Positions 19,668 through 27,871 of a stretch of DNA of 64,000 nt are shown here, piece after piece. This DNA comes from Candidatus Thiodiazotropha sp. (GTDB taxonomy: Bacteria > Pseudomonadota > Gammaproteobacteria > Chromatiales > Chromatiaceae). Below the pieces are notes generated by a model. It worked only from the letters and a program-made list of their open reading frames with translations, was not told the DNA's origin and did not search any database. Both the position numbers and the translations under genes were made by a program. Numbering within the stretch: the first letter of the stretch is position 1; each line of letters starts with the position of its first letter. The stretch spans positions 1 to 64,000 of the forward strand of contig JAIVEQ010000013.1 in assembly GCA_023838465.1 (NCBI GenBank). Direction: 5' to 3'.

Positions 19668-21122
19668 TCAGATCGATTCCTTTACTAGTTGAAAACTGAC
19701 TGCTGTTCCACCCTGTGATGATTTGCCGAAATGTAGCTGTCCTCCATGAGCTTGGCAAACACGTATTGCGAATGGTATTCCAATCCCGGTGCCATGAGTT
19801 TTAGTCGACGGGCCCGGGCCCTTGCTGTTCTCATCCGGGATATAGGCCATACCTGGCCCCTGATCTTCGATGAGTATGGTAATCGAACGTTTGTTATCTA
19901 ATACACTAATAAACACTTTAGACCCGGTAGGACTTGCTTCAATTGCATTTATCAACAGACCATGCAGTGCCTGCTCCAACAGATTCAGATCAGCATTGAA
20001 TTGTAGACCTGTATACCGTTGATAGACCAGTTCAATCTCTCTCAGTTCTGCCTGAGTGTCAGCCATCACAACCAGCTCTTTTAAAAACTCATCTGCATTG
20101 ATGACAACAAGTTGTGGTTTAAAGGGATTGAGGTAGTCCAATAGAGAGGTTGTCCAGCGTTCCAGGCGGTCAACGGTAGAGATGATTGACTGTTTTGTCT
20201 CATTCTGTTCTTCTAGGCTGTCTTCAGGATCTGCCGCCTGTGCTACAGCGCGGATAGTTGCCAATGGATTGCGGATATTGTGGGCAACCATAGGAACTAA
20301 CCGTTGCAGGGAAGTTTGACGCTCTTGTTCCAGGATCTGTTCACGTGCTTGTTTCAGATCAATAGACATACAATTGATCGATGATGCCAACGAACGGGTT
20401 TCAGTTACCCCAGTCTCTTTTATAGAGTGTTCTAGATGACCCTGTGCAATTTCCATTGCGCCATGACTCAAAGCCAGCATTGGTTTGGAGAACATCTTTT
20501 CCAGACGTTTATGTGTAAACAGGACAACCAGTGCGCCAGTCAGTAAGGGTATTGGGAATAACCATATAGCCAATCGATTCCAGCGTTCCAGTCGCTCTTC
20601 CACCTTTTTCGAACGTGCATCAAGGATTCGCGAAAGGGTTGAGTAGGCATCACTAAAAGCACCTGTAATCCAGCGCTCAACAGCATTATCGATTAGCAGA
20701 TGAGCATTCGTTCTTTCTTGTTCTGTAAGTAGGACATTGATCTGTGTCTGCATCATGCTGTATGCATTACGCATCGCTAGAATAGCCTGAGCTTCACTCT
20801 GGTCATACAATCCCTGCTCGAGTCGAGCAAATCGTGCATCCATATCGTAAACATGATCCCAATATTGGGTAACTGAAAGATTGTCAGAAGTTCGGCTGGC
20901 GACATTGGCCTCTCGGGCCTGTCTGTAGATGTCCGTATAAAGATGCTGAGATTCTCTGAGCAGTCCATTGATCAATAAGGACTCTGCCGATGCATTTTGC
21001 CACATGATGATCCAGGTGCCACCCAGTAGAGCGCTCATTGCCAACATGGTCAACAATAAAAGATGTTGGTACAACAACAACTTTTTCAAGCTTATAGGTG
21101 GTACTTTAGACTTCAGTTCCAC
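19668..21122 (-). CDS. Membrane sensor histidine kinase
   Basis: This 484-residue kinase has two membrane segments (about 20-40 and 186-204) flanking a periplasmic sensor of about 145 residues rich in helices (four-helix-bundle type), then a HAMP linker. Dimerisation domain: phospho-acceptor His281 in MVAHNIRNPLATI. ATPase domain: INAIEASPTGS, EDQGPGM and HGTGIGIPFAIRV. It pairs with the NtrC-type regulator encoded next and probably senses a periplasmic signal of alcohol or quinoprotein metabolism (inference from context). Confidence 0.9.
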   Translation of the reverse strand: MELKSKVPPISLKKLLLYQHLLLLTMLAMSALLGGTWIIMWQNASAESLLINGLLRESQHLYTDIYRQAREANVASRTSDNLSVTQYWDHVYDMDARFARLEQGLYDQSEAQAILAMRNAYSMMQTQINVLLTEQERTNAHLLIDNAVERWITGAFSDAYSTLSRILDARSKKVEERLERWNRLAIWLFPIPLLTGALVVLFTHKRLEKMFSKPMLALSHGAMEIAQGHLEHSIKETGVTETRSLASSINCMSIDLKQAREQILEQERQTSLQRLVPMVAHNIRNPLATIRAVAQAADPEDSLEEQNETKQSIISTVDRLERWTTSLLDYLNPFKPQLVVINADEFLKELVVMADTQAELREIELVYQRYTGLQFNADLNLLEQALHGLLINAIEASPTGSKVFISVLDNKRSITILIEDQGPGMAYIPDENSKGPGPSTKTHGTGIGIPFAIRVCQAHGGQLHFGKSSQGGTAVSFQLVKESI

Positions 21123-21141
21123 TTGTGGTTGAACCTATTGT

Positions 21142-23151
21142 CTATCTATTATCAGAATTTATACCGTGCTTTTGCATCTTACGGTAGAGTGTGTTCCTGC
21201 TCATATCAAGTGCTTCAGCTGTACGGGAAATATTCCATTTATGAGCGTCCAGCGCTTTCAGGATCACAAGTTGCTCTGCAGATTTAAGTGGATTGTTAGA
21301 AGTCTCATGTACCTCACTATGAGCTTCTTCTACGGGCACATCTCTATAAACAGGAGGGGTAAAGATTGGTTGTTTGCTCTTACCTACAAGTGTTGGCAGA
21401 TTAATATGAGAAGTGTCGATAACATCACCATCGCACAGGGCAATCGCTGTTCGGATAACATTACGCAGTTGTCTTAAATTGCCCGGCCAGGGATACTCGA
21501 GCAAATGTGAAATGGACGCAGGTGTGATTTGTAATTTTCTACCGGTATCATTTTCTGCCTCAAGCACTTTGAGGATGATATTTCTTAAATCCTGGCGTTC
21601 CCTGAGTGGTGGTAGATACAAGGTAATACCATTCAGCCTGTAATACAGATCCTCGCGGAATGAACCCTCACTGATCAACTGTCCGAGATCTCGATGGGTC
21701 GCTGCTACAATATTGAGTTTCACCTTGATCAGTTCTTCCGCGCCCAGAGGCACGACTTCTTCCGTTTCAAGAACCCTTAGTAATCTTGATTGCATGTTAA
21801 GTGGCATATCACCTATTTCGTCCAAGAAAAGTGTTCCACCACTAGACTCTATCAATTTCCCTCGCCGTCCTTCACGCCGTGCACCAGTAAATGCACCATG
21901 TTTATAGCCGAATAGCTCGCTCTCAATGAGTGACTCAGGAATTGATGCACAGTTGAGAGCAACAAAGGGTTTGTCCTTACGTTTACTGGCTCGGTGCATT
22001 GCTTGAGAGAAAAGATCCTTGCCTGTACCGGTCTCTCCCTGAAGCAGTATCGGGATACGTTTGTCAATCACCCGTATTGCACGCTTGGCTGCCTCAAGCA
22101 TCTGGGGGTCATCTCCTGCAAGCTTGCTTAGATTACAAAGCTCTCCTCGACATTCATCTGGACTCATCTTGGCAGGCTGAATGGTGAGACCACGGATAGG
22201 TGTAGGTTCCCGATATTGATAGATAAACCCGAAAAATCGAGCTCCGCTAGCCAGATGGCGAAATGGCAATACGGTACCTTCATTTGATATCGACGCAAAA
22301 AGTAAACTATCCAAGTCGTTTCCTACCAACTCCGAAAGCTCTTTGCCTACTATATGAGAGCGATCGGAAACGCCGAGTAGCTGTAATGCCACACTGTTGA
22401 CTGCAAGAATGCGATTGTCCTCTCCGAGAGCGAGCATCGCTTCGTTAGGTAAGGCAACACATTCAACACGACTATGGAAACGTAGTACACGCTGATTTCG
22501 AAACTCCCGGAGGAAATGACGACCCTCAATCAAGCGGGCATAACCAACAACCAATGCACGTGTATGAATCTGCGATGTACGGGAATCTGCTGATCCACAG
22601 CAGGAGGCATCTAATACAGTGAGTAGATTGCCGTGTGGATCGAGTATGGGTGCTGCCGAGCAGGAGAGTCCAATGTTCTGACTGAGAAAATGCTCATCCC
22701 TATGTACTGTCACTGGACGCATTTCTGATATGCAGGTTCCGATGCCGTTGGTACCGGCGTGTTGCTCACCCCAGTCTGCGCCTTGCCATAGTCCTGCATT
22801 TTGAAAATCATCTTTCAGATTGTCTTCAACCTGGTGATGTAGGATGAGTCCCTGATGGTCAGTCAGAATAACCGCGTAACCGCTACCCGAAAGTGCTGAT
22901 GCCAGATTCGCCAGTTCAGGTTCTGATAAATGGATCAGGGTTTCAAATCTGGCTTTGAGTTCATGCAGGGATTGAGATTCAAGTACATTCGGTCCTCGAG
23001 GTGTGAACGGATCCAACTGCTCATCGTTGAGACATCGTTGCCAAGATCTGACAATCTCAAGCTCAATGCCCAGATCCTCCGCATCATCGGTCAGGGCAGC
23101 CACCGTAGTGATGCGCTGAGCATGTTGACGAAGTTTCTGATTTTGAACCAT
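21142..23151 (-). CDS. AcoR-type sigma-54-dependent transcriptional activator
   Basis: This 669-residue regulator has an N-terminal RSWQRC segment and GAF domain (about 70-210, with AGTNGIGTCISEMRPVTVHRDEHF), a PAS-like region (about 225-310), an AAA+ domain with GETGTGKDLFSQA and ELFGYKHGAFTGARREGRRG, and a Fis HTH (WNISRTAEALDMSRNTLYRKM). AcoR and its relatives respond to acetoin, acetaldehyde or alcohols and act at sigma-54 promoters. It lies 19 bases before the kinase gene, so regulator, kinase, NtrC-type regulator and hydrolase may form one leftward operon. The divergent FAD-oxidoreductase unit has a sigma-54 promoter. Confidence 0.92.
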   Translation of the reverse strand: MVQNQKLRQHAQRITTVAALTDDAEDLGIELEIVRSWQRCLNDEQLDPFTPRGPNVLESQSLHELKARFETLIHLSEPELANLASALSGSGYAVILTDHQGLILHHQVEDNLKDDFQNAGLWQGADWGEQHAGTNGIGTCISEMRPVTVHRDEHFLSQNIGLSCSAAPILDPHGNLLTVLDASCCGSADSRTSQIHTRALVVGYARLIEGRHFLREFRNQRVLRFHSRVECVALPNEAMLALGEDNRILAVNSVALQLLGVSDRSHIVGKELSELVGNDLDSLLFASISNEGTVLPFRHLASGARFFGFIYQYREPTPIRGLTIQPAKMSPDECRGELCNLSKLAGDDPQMLEAAKRAIRVIDKRIPILLQGETGTGKDLFSQAMHRASKRKDKPFVALNCASIPESLIESELFGYKHGAFTGARREGRRGKLIESSGGTLFLDEIGDMPLNMQSRLLRVLETEEVVPLGAEELIKVKLNIVAATHRDLGQLISEGSFREDLYYRLNGITLYLPPLRERQDLRNIILKVLEAENDTGRKLQITPASISHLLEYPWPGNLRQLRNVIRTAIALCDGDVIDTSHINLPTLVGKSKQPIFTPPVYRDVPVEEAHSEVHETSNNPLKSAEQLVILKALDAHKWNISRTAEALDMSRNTLYRKMQKHGINSDNR

Positions 23152-23250
23152 GATTTTCCTCCAACCAAACTGATCTACGGATTAGCCGTAGTATCTTTAT
23201 TATTTATAGCAAATCAATCTACTCTTATTTTCAGGTATTTGCACAATAAC

Positions 23251-23268
23251 TGTGTCATTTCCGATACA
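23251..23268. promoter_or_regulatory. Candidate activator-binding site between divergent units
   Basis: TGTGTCATTTCCGATACA matches the element at 25232 at 11 of 18 positions (TGTNTC, CCG and ACA). It lies 100 bases before the activator gene and 285 bases before the sigma-54 promoter at 23552, so it could serve autoregulation, activation by looping, or both. The rest of 23152-23697 is AT-rich, with no gene recognised. Confidence 0.4.
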
Positions 23269-23551
23269 GCAAAAAATGCTTAACCAGTACCTGCCTCTCA
23301 GTTCAGTGATCTTCCAGAATAGAAAAACCAAGGAATAATGAGGGAAATTCGATTAGCTTAACCACTAAAGCGGCTTACTTACAACAGATGTGTGTATGTC
23401 CGACTTTTTTCGTTATCAACCAAGCCAACAGTTATCTATACAATCTGGGTATTTAGCTTTGTACCAATCGTAGCAAGCTACTGATATAGCATAGTAGAAA
23501 ACCATTCATTCGATTTCCAGTGATCAAATCCAGATGTAAAACCACCCATGG

Positions 23552-23567
23552 TGGCGCATTTCTTGCT
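23552..23567 (+). promoter_or_regulatory. Sigma-54 promoter before the FAD oxidoreductase unit
   Basis: TGGCGCATTTCTTGCT: GG-N10-GC with a perfect TTGCT -12 element. Predicted transcript start is near 23579, about 120 bases before the small ORF at 23698. Direction and distance fit the rightward pair of genes. Confidence 0.7.
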
Positions 23568-23697
23568 GATATTTTCTCTTCAATACATTCAACATCAATT
23601 GTTTTTTTATTTTTGTATTGGATGTGCCGTTTAAGCATGACGTCAGAACAACTATCGACATTTTGGGTATGTTTTCCATGGATGAGTTAATAATAAA

Positions 23698-23880
23698 ATG
23701 CTGATACACGAAATACTGCTACATCAAACAGTAACCGTGAGTAACGATGATGTTGCTGAATCAATACATTTAAAGACACTCAATGTTGAGGCGTTACGAA
23801 AAACCTTTTCTAAACAAAATAGACAGATATCTATCACTGTGAATGAAGTCTGCCAGGATGGGCCAACATGCAGCATCTGA
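23698..23880 (+). CDS. Small protein of unknown function
   Basis: This 60-residue ORF begins at an ATG about 10 bases after GGATGAG. Its end overlaps the start of the FAD oxidoreductase gene by 13 bases, typical of translational coupling. It is the first ORF after the sigma-54 promoter at 23552. The sequence is soluble, with two Cys near the end (CQDGPTCSI), and I recognise no family. It could be a small partner of the oxidoreductase or only a leader that sets its translation. Confidence 0.45.
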   Translation: MLIHEILLHQTVTVSNDDVAESIHLKTLNVEALRKTFSKQNRQISITVNEVCQDGPTCSI

Positions 23881-25151
23881 TCATTGGCGCAGGCCCCGCT
23901 GGGGTGGTTGCTGCAGAATCGATACGAAAATATGACTCATCCAGCACAGTCACTCTAATCAGTAATGAGCCAGATAGGCCCTATTCGCGGTTGGCAATAC
24001 CCCATTTTCTTCAAGGAAAGATCGATGAAAATGCAACCTATCTTAGAAGGGGATCAGACTATTTTGCCGCTCATTCAATCGATGTACGTAAAGGGAGTGT
24101 GGTTAAGGTCGATACGCTTGCCGATGCGGTGAATCTTGAAGATGGTAGCCGCCTGGAGTATGACCGCCTATTGATAGCTACAGGTACGCGACCTGAAAAG
24201 CCTACCATTCCCGGTAATGACCTTCCCGGCGTTGTCAACTGCTGGACCCTTAACGATGCTAGAAAGATTGTCGGTCACTCAGGTGTTAACAGTAAGATTA
24301 CCATTGTCGGTGCTGGCTTTATAGGATGTATCATTCTTGATGCACTTGCCCGTGCAGGTGTACGTCTGAACCTGATTGAAAAGGGAAACCATATACTACC
24401 TCATTTAATGAATGAGGCCTCAAGCCGTTTGATACGATCCTGGTGCGAAGCAAAGGGTGTTACTGTCAGGACATCAACAGATATCAAAGCCATTGAGAAA
24501 AAAGCACATACCAAAAAAAGCGATAAATCACATTCGCAACAATTATCAGTGCTCTTAAATAGCGGCGAATCTTTACCAGCCGATATGGTGATATTTGCTA
24601 CCGGTACCACAATGAATACCGCTTTTCTAGAGGGCTCTGATATCGCCTACAAGCAAGGTGTACTTGTCGATGAATGTCTCAATACAACCACACCAAAGGT
24701 CTATGCAGCAGGCGATGTCTGCCAGGGAATTGATTTCACTGCGGGAAAACGCAGAGTACAGGCGATTCAGCTTACAGCCAGCGAGCATGGCCGTATAGCG
24801 GCTGCAAATATGTGCGGACTCAAGGCCAAATACCCTGGCAGTATCACAATGAATGTACTTGATACACTCGGCTTTGTTTCCAGTTCTTTTGGCTTATGGG
24901 GAGGTGTGGATGGTGGGGAGAGTAGTACTGATTCCGATTCAAGCAGCTACACTTATCTCAATCTCCAATTTAAAGAGGATCTGCTGATCGGTGCGACCAG
25001 TCTTGGGAATGCAGAGCATATAAGTCTGCTACCCAGATTGATTCACTCACGAGTACCACTTAAATTGTGGAAGAAAAGACTCATCGAAAACCCGAGTCGT
25101 CTCATCGAGGCCTATCAGGCACTTTCTCAGCCGGATCATTGTCGTATTTGA
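23868..25151 (+). CDS. FAD-dependent pyridine nucleotide-disulfide oxidoreductase family protein
   Basis: This 427-residue protein has an N-terminal FAD dinucleotide motif GAGPAGVVAAESI (about residues 6-18), a second NAD(P) motif IVGAGFIGCIILDAL (about 145), the ATG-type motif LLIATGTRPEKP and a C-terminal FAD motif TPKVYAAGDVCQGID. No CxxxxC redox disulfide is visible, so it resembles ferredoxin/rubredoxin reductases or NirB-like oxidoreductases rather than lipoamide dehydrogenase. No signal peptide, so cytoplasmic. It lies directly upstream of the alcohol dehydrogenase gene with its own sigma-54 promoter. An electron-transfer role in the pathway is inference. Confidence 0.85.
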   Translation: MQHLIIGAGPAGVVAAESIRKYDSSSTVTLISNEPDRPYSRLAIPHFLQGKIDENATYLRRGSDYFAAHSIDVRKGSVVKVDTLADAVNLEDGSRLEYDRLLIATGTRPEKPTIPGNDLPGVVNCWTLNDARKIVGHSGVNSKITIVGAGFIGCIILDALARAGVRLNLIEKGNHILPHLMNEASSRLIRSWCEAKGVTVRTSTDIKAIEKKAHTKKSDKSHSQQLSVLLNSGESLPADMVIFATGTTMNTAFLEGSDIAYKQGVLVDECLNTTTPKVYAAGDVCQGIDFTAGKRRVQAIQLTASEHGRIAAANMCGLKAKYPGSITMNVLDTLGFVSSSFGLWGGVDGGESSTDSDSSSYTYLNLQFKEDLLIGATSLGNAEHISLLPRLIHSRVPLKLWKKRLIENPSRLIEAYQALSQPDHCRI

Positions 25152-25215
25152 TGAAAGTGTGACATTTAAAGCCACTTTATCAACAGGCTATGTGATACAG
25201 CAGGTTTACAGATGT

Positions 25216-25249
25216 GTGAGTCTTGACTCACTGTCTCGAAACCGTGACA
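25216..25249. promoter_or_regulatory. Upstream regulatory sites of the alcohol dehydrogenase gene
   Basis: Two adjacent symmetric elements. A perfect 16-base palindrome GTGAGTC-TT-GACTCAC spans 25216-25231. Directly after it, TGTCTCGAAACCGTGACA spans 25232-25249 (TGT-N12-ACA, arms one mismatch from perfect). They lie about 120-155 bases upstream of the -24 element, the usual distance for enhancer sites of sigma-54 activators. Two sites fit two local activators, AcoR-type and NtrC-type. Confidence 0.55.
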
Positions 25250-25370
25250 AGATGGATCGGGCAAGCTGTACCGATCTTTTTTTTCTCTTCTGAATCTTAA
25301 CCGTAAATACTTCTTAAGTATCTATAAATGATCATTATTTTTGATGCAAAGAGAGGCTCAACACACCAAT

Positions 25371-25386
25371 TGGCCCGCTTTTTGCT
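25371..25386 (+). promoter_or_regulatory. Sigma-54 promoter of the alcohol dehydrogenase gene
   Basis: TGGCCCGCTTTTTGCT: GG at 25372-25373 and GC at 25384-25385 with exactly 10 bases between, and a perfect TTGCT. Predicted start is near 25397, leaving a leader of about 75 bases with the ribosome site TTGGAGGAG before ATG 25471. Confidence 0.75.
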
Positions 25387-25470
25387 GATTTTGTGGAGGA
25401 GTAGTGGGATCAGTCCCAACGATCTGTTTCGGGAACAGAACAATCCATTGAACTTGGAGGAGAAGAAAAT

Positions 25471-27237
25471 ATGATTTCCCCGTATCGAAAAACAACGTTA
25501 CTCAACAGGGTTGCTATTGCCAGTATTGGTGCCGCTGTTGTGTTTGCTGGTTCTGCCAGTGCACGTACAACTCAAGCTGAAATAGATGCCGATGCAACCA
25601 GCACCGGTGATGTGTTGAGTTGGGGCATTGGCCAGCAGGGCCAGCGTTATAGCCCACTTAAAAAAGTTAACAAGAAAAATGTAAAGAAATTGGTGCCCGC
25701 ATGGAGTTTCTCGTTTGGCGGTGAAAAACAGCGAGGACAGGAAGCACAACCGGTCATTAAAGATGGCAAGATGTTTGTAACCGCATCCTATTCTCGTCTA
25801 TACGCCATCGACAGTAAGACCGGAGAGGAGTTATGGCAGTATGACCATCGCCTTCCGGATGGCATCTTGCCCTGTTGTGATGTAGTTAATCGTGGTGCAG
25901 CACTCTACGATGATCTGGTTATATTCGGTACGCTGGATGCACGAATCGTTGCGTTGAGTCAGGAAACAGGCAAGGTCGTCTGGAGAGCGAAAGTAGACGA
26001 CTATAAAGCAGGCTATTCAATGACAGCCGCTCCCTTGATTGTCAAAGATATGGTCATCACCGGTGTCTCTGGCGGTGAATTTGGTGTAATTGGCCGTGTG
26101 GAAGCACGTGATGCCAAGACAGGCAAGATGCGCTGGATACGCCCTTCGATAGAAGGTCACATGGGATATATCTGGAAGGGTGACAAAAAGGTTGAAAATG
26201 GAATAACCGGCACGACAAACGCCACTTGGCCGGGAGATCTGTGGAAGACAGGTGGTGCCGCAACATGGCAGGGCGGTAGCTACGACCATGAAGTCGACCT
26301 GATCTTTTACGGCACCGGGAATCCGGCGCCCTGGAATGCCCATCTGCGACCCGGTGATAATCTCTACTCTACATCCACGCTTGCGCTTGATCCGGATACC
26401 GGCAAGATCTCCTGGCATTATCAGTACACACCGAATGATGGCTGGGACTATGACGGCGTCAACGAAGTGGTTTCATTCAATACCGGTGGTAAAAAGTTGG
26501 CAGGTCATGCAGATCGTAACGGTTTCTTTTATGTCCTGGATCGTACCAATGGCAATTTAGAAAACGCCTTTCCGTTTGTTAATCGGGTTGACTGGGCCAA
26601 GGGTGTGGACCTGAAGACCGGTCGTCCAATCGAGACAGGTGTTCGTCCGGGAGATCCAACTAAGAGTAAGGACGGAAAGAAGGGTGATTCAGTATTTGTA
26701 GCACCTTCCTTTCTTGGTGCAAAAAACTGGATGCCGATGGCCTACAGTCCTGATACGGAGCTCTTCTATGTACCTGCCAACGAGTGGGGAATGGATCTGT
26801 GGAATGAACCCGTCACCTACAAGAAGGGTGCCGCCTATATGGGAGCCGGTTTCACCATCAAGCCACTGAATGAAGATTATATCGGTGCTTTACGGGCAGT
26901 TGATCCTAAAAGTGGAAAGGTTGTCTGGGAATACAAGAACAATGCCCCATTGTGGGGTGGTGTAATGACAACCGGTGGCGGTTTGGTATTTACCGGTACA
27001 CCTGAAGGTTATTTGAAGGCATTCGATGATAAGACAGGATAGGAGCTGTGGAAATTCCAGACCGGCTCCGGCGTTGTTGGCTGTCCTGTCACCTGGGAAC
27101 AGGATGGCGAACAGTTCATTGCTGTACCTTCCGGTTGGGGTGGTGCGGTACCTCTCTGGGGTGGCGATGTTGCCAAGAAGGTCAAGTATCTGAACCAGGG
27201 TGGGTCACTCTGGGTGTTTAAGTTGTCTGATGTCTAA
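25471..27237 (+). CDS. PQQ-dependent alcohol dehydrogenase (PedH/ExaF type), interrupted by an in-frame TAG
   Basis: Reading through one TAG (27040-27042, codon 524), the gene encodes 588 residues in a single frame; without read-through it ends at 523. Signal peptide ends near residue 31 (GSASA). Features: the adjacent-cysteine disulfide Cys135-Cys136 in CCDVVNRG, metal ligands Glu203 (GGEFGV) and Asn284 (GTGNPAPWN), and W-D-Y-D at 325-328, where Asp326 is the catalytic base. Asp328 is the extra Asp that marks lanthanide-using enzymes. [14 protein letters not shown] and CCDVVNRG fit the ethanol-dehydrogenase group (PedH/ExaF/ExaA) better than XoxF. The enzyme oxidises alcohols in the periplasm and passes electrons to cytochrome c. 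The 64 residues after the TAG keep perfect family character ([22 protein letters not shown]) and include the last propeller blade. Confidence 0.88.
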
Positions 27238-27249
27238 GTAGTGGAAAGC

Positions 27250-27281
27250 AGGGTCGGTTTTGAGATTTCAAAACCGACCCT
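27250..27281. terminator. Strong hairpin after the alcohol dehydrogenase gene
   Basis: A perfect 14-bp stem (AGGGTCGGTTTTGA and its complement) with a GATT loop begins 12 bases after the final stop codon. No T run follows, so on the forward strand it is not a classic terminator. It may protect the abundant dehydrogenase mRNA from 3' decay or partly terminate before the cytochrome gene. Confidence 0.6.
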
Positions 27282-27415
27282 ACGTAACACTTTCATACTG
27301 CATAGTAATCAAAATATCGATGTATTAACTGCTAATACCGGAATCGGAAGATGACCAGGAAACACTCCACGGATCATCCACCTATTTCCTGATTGAATAC
27401 CCGGAGTATTTCCAC

Positions 27416-27844
27416 ATGCAAATTTCAACATCAATAAAAGTCGGCCTTGGTGTTCTGCTCTCGACTATTATTGCAGGTAAGGTTGTAGCACACGGCAATG
27501 TGACACCTCAGGCCGTTGATACCAAGAATCTGCCACAACTAGGTGAAGAGTGGCTTGAGGTCAATCCCTATCGTGACAATGCTGTCGCAATAAAGACAGG
27601 GGCTTCCGCCTACAATCAGAACTGTGCGCGTTGCCATGGCCTGGGTGCCGTTTCCGGCGGTATCGCCCCCGATCTTCGCTTGCTTCCAGCTGAGGATGAG
27701 GGTGATGAGTGGTATCTCTATCGGACTCGCAATGGCGCAATTCGGAATGGTATAACCTATATGCCGCCGTTTGAAGGTATTCTTTCCCAGGAGGCGCTCT
27801 GGTCCATTCGAGCCTGGCTTGTCACCCTACCTGTGGATGAATAA
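27416..27844 (+). CDS. pedF: Cytochrome c-550, PedF type
   Basis: This 142-residue periplasmic cytochrome has a signal peptide ending VVAHG, one heme site Cys70-Ala-Arg-Cys73-His74 and likely axial Met116 in TYMPPFE. The stretches HGNVTPQAVDTK, NPYR and ASAYNQNCARCHGL match what I know of the PedF cytochrome c-550 family, the electron acceptor of PQQ ethanol dehydrogenases. It lies 178 bases after the dehydrogenase gene. Its intactness argues that the dehydrogenase was functional until recently or still is. Confidence 0.9.
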   Translation: MQISTSIKVGLGVLLSTIIAGKVVAHGNVTPQAVDTKNLPQLGEEWLEVNPYRDNAVAIKTGASAYNQNCARCHGLGAVSGGIAPDLRLLPAEDEGDEWYLYRTRNGAIRNGITYMPPFEGILSQEALWSIRAWLVTLPVDE

Positions 27845-27871
27845 TCACTGTTATAAAAAGTAGAGGGAAAT

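Noticed and set aside
27040..27042. TAG as pyrrolysine or other recoded codon
   Set aside because: TAG ends several ordinary genes in this window and no pyl genes or recoding element are visible.
25471..27237. Calling the dehydrogenase MxaF (calcium methanol dehydrogenase) or XoxF
   Set aside because: The Asp two residues after the catalytic Asp excludes MxaF, and the CCDVVNRG and [10 protein letters not shown] segments fit the PedH/ExaF group better than XoxF. No mxaI-like small subunit is present.
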